From positions 1-33,981 of the forward strand of contig QFBQ01000015.1 in NCBI GenBank assembly GCA_003265885.1: a stretch of 33,981 nt of DNA, written 5' to 3'. Below, piece after piece: positions 6,973 through 15,692 of this stretch. Numbering within the stretch: the first letter of the stretch is position 1; each line of letters starts with the position of its first letter. A program made the translations under genes and the position numbers. The notes under the pieces were generated by a model. The model saw only the letters and a program-made list of their open reading frames with translations, was not told where the DNA came from and made no database searches. The stretch comes from Candidatus Marinamargulisbacteria bacterium SCGC AG-343-D04 (lineage in GTDB: Bacteria > Margulisbacteria > Marinamargulisbacteria > GCA-2716485 > GCA-002719695).

Positions 6973-8541
6973 TTAGTCAAAATCTGGCATTTCCGGGAAA
7001 AGAAGAGAGTCTTTCACCATGGCCTCAACTAGTTTTTCCATTTCAGGCTGAAAAAATCGATCTTCTTCTAAAGGCGGAGATATCTCATTAACCTGCTCAT
7101 ATACGGGCTGTAATGATTTAGGAAGCCTAAAATCTGGATCTTCAGACTGCCTTATGTGTATGGCTTGGCAGCCCATTTTTAGTTCATTAGCTAGAATGAT
7201 GGCCGTGTTATTTGCCATTTCAAGCGCTGTTTTAGCTGCAACTGGACCATTAGATACATGGTCTTCTTGACCCGCTCCAGTACTTTCCGTCTGGGCACTT
7301 GAAGGATATACAAGTTGTTTGTTTTCCATAACCAAAGACGTGCTGCCTATTTCTAAGGTCATGACCCCAGAGTTGATACCAGGATCACCTGCGGTCAAAT
7401 ATGCAGGGAGACCTCTATTAACTTTTTTATCAACCGCTCTTCTTTGTCTTGCCGTAGAAACGTTTCCGATTTCAACAAGTGATAGCTTCAATAAATCAAG
7501 AGCTTTAGCCGGAAACTCACCATGAAAATTTCCTCCAGATATGGCTTCCATCTTACCAGAATTTATGAGAGGGTTATCATTACTAGTATTAAACTCTGTT
7601 TCTAACATTTCCTTCGCAAGTGGAAATATTTGAAATGATGGACCTAGAATTTGAGCCAAACATCTTCCAGAATAAGGATCTTGTAATTCGGCTGCTTTGT
7701 GCTTGGATTCCGTTAAAAAGTTGCGTAAAACTCTTGCTACATAGATTTGTCCTCGATGTGGTTTTGCTTCTTCATGGATTAATGTGGAAAATGCGGCAGG
7801 ATTTTCTTTTAAAGCTATAGAAGATATTGCAACTGTAGGTAATACCGCTTTGAATATGTGCTCTGCAGTTGTTAAAGCTTCTGAACCTATGGCTGTAATC
7901 AGTTGGGTTCCATTAATGAGTGCTAAACCTTCTTTCGCTTCCAGTTCTACGGGAGTCATTTGTTTATCTTTAAATACTTTTTCTGCATCTTCATACCGTT
8001 GTAGCTCCGGATTATATAGTAGACCCACTCCTTGTATAGCGTTGGCCAAGTGAGCCAATGGAGCTAAATCTCCGGAAGCTCCAACACTGCCTTTTTCACC
8101 TATAGGAGGAAGTGTATTGTTATTCACAAGTGTGACGATGGCTTCAATCGTTCCAAATCGTATGCCGCTATGTCCTCTCAGTAATGAATTGACCCTTAGA
8201 GCAGCCATTGCTTTTACTGTTTCTGGCTTTAATAGAGGACCCATTGCCGTTGCGTGGCTTGCAGTTAAGCAACGTTGTAAACGGCTTAAATCTGTTGGGT
8301 TTATCATAGTATCTACGTTAGACCCAAAACCTGTAGTAATCCCGTACACAGTGAGTTGTTCATTAACAAAAAATTCGACAGCTTTTCTAGAAGCATCCAC
8401 TTTTCCTTTAGAACAAGGATCAATTACTATAGGACTTCCTTTACGAATGGAATCAAGTTTCTTTGCAGTTAACGTGTTTCCATTTAATGTAATGGGCTGA
8501 GCGGGGACTGAACTCATTGTACGAACTATGACTCTTAACAT
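6973..8541 (-). CDS. hutH: Histidine ammonia-lyase (aromatic amino acid lyase family)
   Basis: 522 residues, the normal length. The self-cyclising Ala-Ser-Gly triad that forms the MIO cofactor is at 155-157 in GSVGASGDLAPLAHL. Other family marks are YGITTGFGS (66-74), NGTQ (210-213), NTSNDNPLI and GGNFHG (336-341). The selectivity pair is Ser95-His96 in TASHAT, as in histidine ammonia-lyases, rather than the Phe-Leu or His-Leu of phenylalanine or tyrosine lyases. It should turn histidine into urocanate and ammonia. The ATG has AAGGAG eight bases upstream and a good promoter. No hutU, hutI or hutG is nearby, so the job here may be urocanate or ammonia production rather than full degradation. 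HVSNG near the active site differs from the HVSMA I expect for typical enzymes, so another aromatic substrate is not excluded. Confidence 0.92.
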   Translation of the reverse strand: MLRVIVRTMSSVPAQPITLNGNTLTAKKLDSIRKGSPIVIDPCSKGKVDASRKAVEFFVNEQLTVYGITTGFGSNVDTMINPTDLSRLQRCLTASHATAMGPLLKPETVKAMAALRVNSLLRGHSGIRFGTIEAIVTLVNNNTLPPIGEKGSVGASGDLAPLAHLANAIQGVGLLYNPELQRYEDAEKVFKDKQMTPVELEAKEGLALINGTQLITAIGSEALTTAEHIFKAVLPTVAISSIALKENPAAFSTLIHEEAKPHRGQIYVARVLRNFLTESKHKAAELQDPYSGRCLAQILGPSFQIFPLAKEMLETEFNTSNDNPLINSGKMEAISGGNFHGEFPAKALDLLKLSLVEIGNVSTARQRRAVDKKVNRGLPAYLTAGDPGINSGVMTLEIGSTSLVMENKQLVYPSSAQTESTGAGQEDHVSNGPVAAKTALEMANNTAIILANELKMGCQAIHIRQSEDPDFRLPKSLQPVYEQVNEISPPLEEDRFFQPEMEKLVEAMVKDSLLFPEMPDFD

Positions 8542-8574
8542 TAGATGTGCTCCTTAGCGATAAATACTTATTCT

Positions 8575-8602
8575 AATATAAAAGAAAAAAATGAAATGTC
8601 AA
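8575..8602 (-). promoter_or_regulatory. Sigma-70 promoter of hutH
   Basis: On the minus strand there is a perfect TTGACA (8602-8597), a 16-base spacer and TATATT (8580-8575). The transcript would start near 8568 and reach the Shine-Dalgarno and ATG at 8541. hutH can thus be expressed apart from the upstream MATE gene. Confidence 0.6.
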
Positions 8603-8633
8603 AAAAATAAAAAATCTAGTTAAAAAACATCTG

Positions 8634-9962
8634 TTAGACTTGAATGCCTACCCATTTCTCTCGTTGCCAAATTACAAGAAATATTAAGGTTTCAAACGCG
8701 TTAAAAGTGGCCCAAAATATCCAAATTCCATTAATGCCAAAATTAAGATGTACTCCTGTTATATAAGCTCCTGGAATAAAGATAACCCAACGAGTAATGG
8801 TTTTAATAGCTAAAATTCCTAAAGTAGACCCAGCACCAATAAGAGATTCTATAAAAATAACTCCAACACATGCAAACCAAAGAGTTAACTGATCTATATT
8901 TAAGGGGAAAACTGCCATTTCTAAGGTCTGAGGGTTGTGAATAAAAAATCCAAGAATAGACCTTGAAAAGGGTAGAGATAGAAGCCCCGTTAGAAACAGA
9001 AGAGGTGCTGCAAGATGAATACAGCGCCAAGCCCATTGTTTTGCCTCTTTAGGAAGACCTTTTCCTAGAGCCTCACTTACTAAAGTCAGAGAAGTAAGCC
9101 CAAAGCCCATTCCAGGCAACCAAATAATGAGTACACAGACAATAACCACATGAGCTACAGCTAACTCTGCTGTTCCCAATTGTCCAAAAACCCAAAAAAG
9201 ACATAATAAGTTAGCAGAAAAAGACAATTGATCGACTGCTGCAGGCCAGCCAATACGAAGCAGGTTTTTAAATACAATGAGAGGAGGAAAGCTTTGTAAA
9301 ACACCAAGAGGGTATTTTTTCTTAATGGTGATGATAAAAAAGGCGAAAACACCAGAAAAAGAGGCAATAGTAGATCCAATGGCAGCTCCTTTAACCCCCA
9401 AAGGAGAAAAGCCAAATTTTCCAAAAATGAGAACCCAGTTTAAAAAGATATTGAGAGCATGCGTTCCGATTAGGATAAATGTGTAAGTAAAAGGTTCTTT
9501 AATTCCGTTCCAAAATCCTCGAAAATTCAATGTGAAGCCAATGGCGATCAACCCTAGAATGCGCCATCTAAAATAAGTGTTGGCGAGAGAAAGCACAGAA
9601 TTATCCTCAGAAAAAAAAGAAAAAATATATGGAGATACGGCAAGCATGATGAGTGTTAGAGGAATAGCGTAGCATGCAACACAGATGAGCCCAGCATTTA
9701 AGGGGAATCCACATTCATTCAGCTTATTTTCACCAAGTCGGCGCGCAGTCAACGTTTGAAGAGCTCCAGAAAATCCAACAATGCCTGAAAAGCAGCACCA
9801 ATACAGAAAACTAGCGAACCCTGTTCCGGCAAGTGCGTTGTCTCCTAAATGCCCAATCATAGCGGTATCGACAAGATCGAGTATATTAATAGAAAGCATG
9901 CCGAAGATAATAGGGGAGGCGAGTGAAAGAATATGAAGGTAGCGTTGTTTAAGGGAATTCAT
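8634..9962 (-). CDS. MATE family multidrug/cation efflux protein
   Basis: 442 residues of inner-membrane protein with about twelve hydrophobic segments in two six-helix halves. The N-terminus has the MATE signature LASPIIFGMLSINILDLVDTAMIGHLG, with LAG following, and the second half starts at about residue 235 (RIGWPAAVDQLSFSANLL). Family members export cationic drugs or metabolites in exchange for Na+ or H+. The ATG at 9962 has only a weak ribosome site. A TATACT box (9974-9969, minus strand) sits just before it, so a near-leaderless transcript is possible. It lies 32 bases downstream of the PP2C-like gene on the same strand and 92 bases before hutH. Confidence 0.9.
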   Translation of the reverse strand: MNSLKQRYLHILSLASPIIFGMLSINILDLVDTAMIGHLGDNALAGTGFASFLYWCCFSGIVGFSGALQTLTARRLGENKLNECGFPLNAGLICVACYAIPLTLIMLAVSPYIFSFFSEDNSVLSLANTYFRWRILGLIAIGFTLNFRGFWNGIKEPFTYTFILIGTHALNIFLNWVLIFGKFGFSPLGVKGAAIGSTIASFSGVFAFFIITIKKKYPLGVLQSFPPLIVFKNLLRIGWPAAVDQLSFSANLLCLFWVFGQLGTAELAVAHVVIVCVLIIWLPGMGFGLTSLTLVSEALGKGLPKEAKQWAWRCIHLAAPLLFLTGLLSLPFSRSILGFFIHNPQTLEMAVFPLNIDQLTLWFACVGVIFIESLIGAGSTLGILAIKTITRWVIFIPGAYITGVHLNFGINGIWIFWATFNAFETLIFLVIWQREKWVGIQV

Positions 9963-9994
9963 GCCATTAGTATAGCATGATTGGCAATGTGTTT

Positions 9995-12631
9995 TTATTT
10001 CTCTTGGGGTTCTCGTTTAATAAAACCCATCGTTTCAGATTCTTCTAACAATTGTTCAAATTGTTCTACTGAAAATACTAGAGATGTCGCTTTAATGGCA
10101 GTATAGTTTAATTTTGTACCGTCTTTGAAGGTATAAGTATATCCCTTTTTTATTGCAGCATATCCAATGTATGCGTTGTGTGATGATTCTTCATCTCGGT
10201 ATAGAAAAATTGCTTTTTTACCATCTTCAATGCTTTTTAAATCTACTTTGCTAAGACCCACAACCCACGGCTTTGTAGACTTTATAAATGTTAATTGTTT
10301 CCATGCAGGATTACTTTTTTTTGTAGAGGCACTAACTTCTTTAGGGTGTTGATTGACTTGAGGACCATCACTAGAACTTAAAACTGGAGTGCTGGACTTA
10401 GGTGTTTTTCTTTCAGAAAAAGACGTCGAACTTGTAGAATGAGGCGAAGAAGTTGGGGATGTAGAAGGTGTTTTTCTTTCAGAAAAAGAAGTCGGAGATA
10501 TAGAAGAAGGCGAAGTTGGGGATGTAGAAGGTATTTTTCTTTCAGAAAAAGAAGTCGGAGATATAGAAGAAGGCGAATTTAGGGATGTAGAGGGTGTTTC
10601 TCTGGGCGGTTTTTTTACTATAGTTCCTGGTCTGTCTAAAGTCCCAGTTTTTTTTACTGAAGGAGCAGCAACAAGGGGAGGCGGAGATTTAAATGCCACC
10701 CATTCCATAGTAGTACTACTTATATAAAAATCTTTGTAAAATTCAGGGTGTTGTGAGGAATGTGGTATAGTTTTTGGCATAGGAAGAGGGATATACCCTT
10801 CATCAGTAAGAATGGCTACAGGTTGAGTTAATACTATTTCATTAGACTTGTGGTCAATCTTGAACTGATCCTTTTCAGTCGGGACGTCAAACCAGTTTTT
10901 TGATGCATAGGGGGCTATAAATTTAGTATTAGCTGGATACCATTTTCCATCAACAAGTCTAACTGAAACAGCTTTCAGACCTTGATCAATTTGATCACAG
11001 CATTGAAGAGGAAAGGTCTGTCCACTGTAGAAGGGAGTATCTCCATAAAAAATGGGAGCTCTTAACTTTAATAACCTATCTGAGTTGAGATCAAGTTTGA
11101 TAGGCGCTGTTGAGCGAACAAATTGAATAGACGATGGAACAAATATCAATTTGCCATTTGGTCTAAAAACTTTAATATCCAATTGAACAGATTTTGATGC
11201 TGGATTAAGACATGAAATTTCAAATGTTTTAGGAAGATACTCAGATCTACGTCCATCTAAAATAAAAATTGGAGAACTCAAGTTTACGCTATGGCCAGAA
11301 ACCGTGACATTAAGTTTATGACCTGGTGAAGTGAAACGAGTATCAACTGGAGCGTGCCCCTTAATTTGATCAAACCATTTAACCGTTACTGTGCCATCGA
11401 TTTCCCTTGGTAAATTAACAGAATGAGATGTTACTTTTTTTCCATCTTCAATAACGGTATAAGGAAAGTCTATTTTTCCTTCGGTCACATGGATTGTAAA
11501 AGGTGTTCCTTTTGGAATGGTCTTATAGAGTGGTAGTCGGTTGTTAAAGATAACATATTTTTTTTCTTTGTCCGTTTTATGAGGTTTGATAGTGAAAGGA
11601 ACTCCAAGAAGACTTTCATTCTCAGTAAAAGATCTTGAATGATAAGTACGATATATTCCGTTTCCGATAGGAGTTTGAACATGTATATTGTCTTGGTTAA
11701 CTCGTGTAACCCTTAATGGGAGTAATTGATTTTCTCTAAATTGAATTGTTGGATCACATTTAAAAAATGTCATGACTGGATTTGCAGACTTAGCAAAAAG
11801 AATACAAGATGTATCATCTGGATCTGTAGGCCCTGGAAAACCAGATAAACCATCCGTAGATAATGCAATAAATTCTTGTGGAGAGTGTAACTCTATACTT
11901 AGATCTTTTTCCTTAATATGGAAGATTCTGGACACTTGTTTTCCGTGCTGTTTAATACCCTGATTTTTACCATAATCAGTGATTTTTCCGTCAACAAACT
12001 TTACAAGGTCTCCAAAAACGACTGAAATTACGCCATGTTCTGGATTATTGATTAAGCATCCAAAGTTGGTGGAAGGGGATGTGTTTCTTCCTTGTTTTGT
12101 TTTGAATGTAGGGATTTTATGACACGTTGTTGTAACACTATCTTTTATCAAAGCTGTAAAATCGGGATAATCTAGTTTTAGTCGACCATTGTCTGTAAAT
12201 TTTTGTAATACCTTCGTAAGAGAACGTGTTAAAGTCTTTGCTAAAACTCTTGTCCAATATATGTAGCTGAGATGATCTTCTTTAGAAAGTCTACCGAGTA
12301 AATTATTTGCTGTAACACCATCAGCTATTGCGGCAATATTTCCAGACATATAAACAGCATCCTGATTTTTCCCGGTTTCCTTACAAGCTTGATTCATTAC
12401 AAGATCAAACGATACTCCATTAAAATGAAGGTGACTCTGTTTAAATGCGTCTTTAGACTCAGCCTTACTCTTATGTGCACTGTGCTTGGAGGCTAGGTTT
12501 GAATATACTTGTTCTAACTCGGCTTTATTCATTGGATATTTTTTACGAACCTGTAAAAATTCAGTTTCCACAATATGCTTAACAATTCCGGAAGAACTAG
12601 CCCGCTGTGCAAGTGTTTTTTTTATCATCAT
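9995..12631 (-). CDS. Multidomain protein with PP2C-type phosphatase domain, beta-rich middle and Ser/Pro repeats
   Basis: 878 residues. Residues about 70-285 carry the ordered PPM/PP2C motifs: GKNQDAVY (Asp91), IAAIADGVT (Asp104-Gly105), ISVVFGDLVKFVDG, FIALSTDGLSGF (Asp260) and DDTSCILFAK (272-281). The aspartates that bind the two metal ions in PP2C enzymes all have counterparts, so Ser/Thr phosphatase activity is plausible. Residues about 300-650 look like repeated beta modules with similar phrases (LPLRV, LPREIDGTVTVKWFDQIKG, FPLQCCDQIDQGLKAVSVRLVDGKW). Residues about 680-750 are Ser/Pro/Thr repeats. The last 100 residues form another compact region (WKQLTFIKSTKPWVVGL). There is no signal peptide. 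Two ATGs stand together at 12631 and 12628 with a poor ribosome site. A secreted phosphatase acting on host proteins is my inference; a regulatory or self-recognition phosphatase is the alternative. Confidence 0.75.
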   Translation of the reverse strand: MMIKKTLAQRASSSGIVKHIVETEFLQVRKKYPMNKAELEQVYSNLASKHSAHKSKAESKDAFKQSHLHFNGVSFDLVMNQACKETGKNQDAVYMSGNIAAIADGVTANNLLGRLSKEDHLSYIYWTRVLAKTLTRSLTKVLQKFTDNGRLKLDYPDFTALIKDSVTTTCHKIPTFKTKQGRNTSPSTNFGCLINNPEHGVISVVFGDLVKFVDGKITDYGKNQGIKQHGKQVSRIFHIKEKDLSIELHSPQEFIALSTDGLSGFPGPTDPDDTSCILFAKSANPVMTFFKCDPTIQFRENQLLPLRVTRVNQDNIHVQTPIGNGIYRTYHSRSFTENESLLGVPFTIKPHKTDKEKKYVIFNNRLPLYKTIPKGTPFTIHVTEGKIDFPYTVIEDGKKVTSHSVNLPREIDGTVTVKWFDQIKGHAPVDTRFTSPGHKLNVTVSGHSVNLSSPIFILDGRRSEYLPKTFEISCLNPASKSVQLDIKVFRPNGKLIFVPSSIQFVRSTAPIKLDLNSDRLLKLRAPIFYGDTPFYSGQTFPLQCCDQIDQGLKAVSVRLVDGKWYPANTKFIAPYASKNWFDVPTEKDQFKIDHKSNEIVLTQPVAILTDEGYIPLPMPKTIPHSSQHPEFYKDFYISSTTMEWVAFKSPPPLVAAPSVKKTGTLDRPGTIVKKPPRETPSTSLNSPSSISPTSFSERKIPSTSPTSPSSISPTSFSERKTPSTSPTSSPHSTSSTSFSERKTPKSSTPVLSSSDGPQVNQHPKEVSASTKKSNPAWKQLTFIKSTKPWVVGLSKVDLKSIEDGKKAIFLYRDEESSHNAYIGYAAIKKGYTYTFKDGTKLNYTAIKATSLVFSVEQFEQLLEESETMGFIKREPQEK
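10402..10590. repeat. Three tandem copies of a 63-66 bp unit
   Basis: Copies begin near 10402, 10468 and 10531. Each codes for a variant of SPTSFSERKTPSTSPTS in the C-terminal part of the PP2C-like protein (about residues 680-743). The unit length is a multiple of three, so copy changes keep the frame. Confidence 0.85.
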
Positions 12632-12725
12632 ATAGGGTTATCGTTTTTATTTTTATTTTATTTCATTTTTTTTTATTGATTTTAATTGCTTGTATTCAAA
12701 GTCCTTGATCTTAATTAAGTAATGC

Positions 12726-12740
12726 GCTCTTGAGAAGAGC
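12726..12740. promoter_or_regulatory. Perfect inverted repeat in the divergent intergenic region 12632-12883
   Basis: GCTCTT, loop GAG, AAGAGC. It lies between the divergent PP2C-like and DUF1365-CFA genes, not at a gene end, and only TTTAG follows, so an operator or a weak hairpin is more likely than a terminator. The rest of this 252-base gap is AT-rich, with no firm promoter. Confidence 0.3.
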
Positions 12741-12883
12741 TTTAGTAATGGAGGGAATTTATAAATATGTTACAATACAGTTGAATATCAGTACATTATT
12801 TAGAGGCTCAATTCTGCATTAAAAGATCTATGTTGCCTTGATTAATCTATAGAAAAGAGTTTAAAGGGTTAAAGGAGTTAGTT

Positions 12884-14827
12884 GTGACGAATATCATTAC
12901 AGGGTTTACAACTCATGCAAGATTTAAACCTAAAAAACATGTGTTTTCATATCCGTTGTATATGCTTGGTATCGAGATATCGTCACTTCCACAACTTAAT
13001 AAAACATTTTTTACGGGATATAATAAACAGCGTGTTTTATCTGTATTTGATTCAGATTATTTAGATAATAGTGATCAAACCCTTGGACAAAAAGTTGATA
13101 AGCTTACACAACATTTTTCACATAAAAATGATATAAAGAAGACTGTTTTGATTACGATACCACGATTGTTTTTTAAAACATTTCGGCCTGTGAGTTTTTA
13201 TATGTGTTATGGAGAAGGTGACGAATATTTAGGAATGTTTGCAGAGGTGACGAATACATATAAAGAGTCATATTTTTATACAGTCGAACAAAATGGAGAT
13301 GCTCAACGTGTGGTGGTAGATAAAAACTTTCATGTTTCTCCATTTTTTGAAGAAAAAGGAGAGTATGAATTTAGCGTATATAACACAGATTCTAGACTTG
13401 AAATTGGTATTACTTATATCATTGATGGAGAAAAAGTATTTTACGCTGATTTTAAAGGAAATAAAAAACACTTTAATGGGGTTCAGTTAACAAAACTATT
13501 AATACTTTATCCGTTAACAGCGCTATTAGTTTTTCCAAGAATTTTAATTCAAGCGTTTTGCTTAAGCTTTATCAAAAAAATAAAACATTACTCTAAGCCA
13601 GAGTTAAAAGGGGAGTCAGTTTTGAGAAATATGCCATTATCAATCATACAAAAGAAAGTGTTAAAGACGATAAAAGAGAAATGTAAACACTTAGAAAAAG
13701 GAAAACTAGATATTACATTATTAGATAAATCTTCTATGAGCTTGGGGTCATCATTAGAAAATGTTCAGGCTAAGATGACTATTTTGAATAATAATTTTTT
13801 TAATTCAATAAAATCCTCAGGTGAAATTGGATTAGGAGAAAGTTATATTCGTGGAGAGTGGGATAGCTCTAAGGTGGAATCGGTTGTCGAGTTTATGATT
13901 GCAAATAAGCAAAAATTAGAACAGTTGTTTAATGGTAATATTTTGATAAAGATGCTTAATGTTGTAAAGCACCGTCTCAGACGAAATTCGAAAAAAAACA
14001 GCAAAAAGAATATTGCAGAACACTATGATTTAGGAAATGATTTTTATCAGCTTTTTTTAGATGAAACGATGATGTACTCATCGGGTTTGTTTTCGTCTGA
14101 GTCTGATTCTTTAGAGAAGGCACAAAAACAAAAAGTTTCTCGTTTGATAGATGGCTTGAAACTAAAAAAGAATGACCATGTACTAGAGATTGGTTCAGGG
14201 TGGGGGTATACCGCGGTTGAGATGGCAAAAAGGTATCAATGTAAGGTTACAACGGTTACGTTATCAGAGGAACAATTGGCATATACACAAAACTTAATAG
14301 AAAAAGAAAAGCTCACCCATTTAGTGGAAGTCAAACTTCAAGATTATAGGTTAGTGGAAGGACACTTTGATGCGATTGTTTCTATTGAGATGATAGAGGC
14401 GGTAGGACATGAGTTTTTACAGCAATATTTTGAGGTCTGCAATGCTTTACTTAAGCCAGGAGGACGTTTTGCATTACAAAGCATCACTTACCCTCAACAA
14501 TCTTACAAAGAGTATTGTGGACGTACAGATTTCATCAGAAAGCACATATTTCCTGGAGGACATCTTCCTTCTGTTGAATTGATTATGGATATTTTGGATA
14601 AAAATACCACGTTAAAAACAATTGAGTCATTAAATATAGCGCAGAGCTATGCTACGACGTTGTCCAAATGGAAGCAAACATTTATAGACCAAAAAGAGTC
14701 GTTGTTTAACCAAGGCTTTGATGAGTATTTTTTTCGTAAATGGATCTATTATTTTTCATACTGTGAAGCAGCCTTTAGGAGTGACTTTTTAGGCTGTTAT
14801 CAGTTCCACTTTGAAAAAGGTGAGTAA
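12884..14827 (+). CDS. cfa: Fusion of DUF1365 domain with cyclopropane-fatty-acyl-phospholipid synthase
   Basis: 647 residues from a GTG start with AAAGGAG at 12871-12877. Residues about 5-225 are a DUF1365 domain (GFTTHARFKPKKHVFSYPLY, FRPVSFYMCY). Residues about 250-645 are a CFA-type methyltransferase: HYDLGNDFYQLFLD (380-393), SAM-binding VLEIGSGWG (433-441), SIEMIEAVGHE (500-510) and IFPGGHLPS (555-563). The enzyme adds a methylene from S-adenosylmethionine across double bonds of membrane phospholipids. In related clusters the two parts are normally separate neighbouring genes, so the fusion supports a shared pathway. CFA synthase is a known member of the singlet-oxygen response of Rhodobacter sphaeroides, which fits the photolyase genes nearby. 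DUF1295 follows after 41 bases. Confidence 0.92.
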   Translation: MTNIITGFTTHARFKPKKHVFSYPLYMLGIEISSLPQLNKTFFTGYNKQRVLSVFDSDYLDNSDQTLGQKVDKLTQHFSHKNDIKKTVLITIPRLFFKTFRPVSFYMCYGEGDEYLGMFAEVTNTYKESYFYTVEQNGDAQRVVVDKNFHVSPFFEEKGEYEFSVYNTDSRLEIGITYIIDGEKVFYADFKGNKKHFNGVQLTKLLILYPLTALLVFPRILIQAFCLSFIKKIKHYSKPELKGESVLRNMPLSIIQKKVLKTIKEKCKHLEKGKLDITLLDKSSMSLGSSLENVQAKMTILNNNFFNSIKSSGEIGLGESYIRGEWDSSKVESVVEFMIANKQKLEQLFNGNILIKMLNVVKHRLRRNSKKNSKKNIAEHYDLGNDFYQLFLDETMMYSSGLFSSESDSLEKAQKQKVSRLIDGLKLKKNDHVLEIGSGWGYTAVEMAKRYQCKVTTVTLSEEQLAYTQNLIEKEKLTHLVEVKLQDYRLVEGHFDAIVSIEMIEAVGHEFLQQYFEVCNALLKPGGRFALQSITYPQQSYKEYCGRTDFIRKHIFPGGHLPSVELIMDILDKNTTLKTIESLNIAQSYATTLSKWKQTFIDQKESLFNQGFDEYFFRKWIYYFSYCEAAFRSDFLGCYQFHFEKGE

Positions 14828-14868
14828 ATAACGCTAAAAGTGTGTAAAGAAGAGGGTAAGGAGTTTCA

Positions 14869-15651
14869 ATGTTGAGTATAATTGCGCTAATAGGACTGGT
14901 TCTATTTTTAAATTGTAGTGTAGGTGCTATTGTGGCAAATAGAATAAAAAATACAAGTGTCGTAGACATGTTTTGGTCTTTGGGGCCTTGTTTAGTCAGT
15001 TGGGTTTTGTACTTTATGTATGGAACGCATGTTGTTCAGTTGATCTTTTCATGTCTTATTTCAATCTGGGCTTTACGTTTAGGGGTGTTTTTTTTGTTTA
15101 CACGGATCTTAAAAGGAAAGAGAGATGTACGGTATACAAAGATTGAAGAAAAATGGAGTGGGAATAAATCTATAAAGGTCTTCGGACATTTTTATATGCA
15201 AGGGAGCCTTCAGTTTTTATTATGCGCAGTTTTTATTCCTTTATACCTGAATAAAACGTTTGTTATAGCAGATATTCACAAGGGTGCATTTATCTTGTTT
15301 TTGTTCTCTCTACTTGGCGAAATTTTTGCAGATTCTCAGTTATTAAGATTTAAAGAATCTGGAAAAAAAGGCGTATGTAGAGAAGGTTTATGGGGAATTT
15401 GTCGACATCCTAATTATTTTTTTGAATGTTTATTATGGGTTAGCTTGGCGATGGCTTGTGAGGGACTAATATATGAATATGTGGCGTGGTTATCGCCTTT
15501 ATCTATTTTTATTATCATGAGATTTATCACAGGGCCTTATACTGAAAAAGTTTCTTTAGAGCGTAGAGGAGAGTCTTATATGGAGTACCAAAGGGAGGTC
15601 CCTATGTTTTTTCCATCAGTGAAATTAATAATCAAGAAAGTTTTTTTATGA
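14869..15651 (+). CDS. DUF1295 family membrane protein (steroid 5-alpha-reductase/isoprenylcysteine methyltransferase-like)
   Basis: 260 residues with about six hydrophobic segments in the inner membrane. The family marks are SVVDMFWSLG (30-39), the GLWGICRHPNYFFE motif (173-186), which binds a nucleotide cofactor in this superfamily, and the tail YMEYQREVPMFFPS. It probably reduces or modifies a lipid. DUF1295 genes commonly sit beside CFA synthase and DUF1365, as here, and joint action on unsaturated fatty acyl chains is likely but unproven. TAAGGAG at 14857-14863 supports the ATG. Confidence 0.88.
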   Translation: MLSIIALIGLVLFLNCSVGAIVANRIKNTSVVDMFWSLGPCLVSWVLYFMYGTHVVQLIFSCLISIWALRLGVFFLFTRILKGKRDVRYTKIEEKWSGNKSIKVFGHFYMQGSLQFLLCAVFIPLYLNKTFVIADIHKGAFILFLFSLLGEIFADSQLLRFKESGKKGVCREGLWGICRHPNYFFECLLWVSLAMACEGLIYEYVAWLSPLSIFIIMRFITGPYTEKVSLERRGESYMEYQREVPMFFPSVKLIIKKVFL

Positions 15652-15692
15652 AGAGTCGTGCTGTGTATGCTCGAAATTAAGGGGGATAACAA

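Noticed and set aside
7784..8500. Plus-strand open frames opposite hutH
   Set aside because: Antisense shadows of a strongly conserved enzyme gene; no independent homology.
10402..10590. CRISPR-like spaced repeats
   Set aside because: The units are directly tandem, inside an open frame, and in multiples of three bases, coding for Ser/Pro peptide repeats; no spacers.
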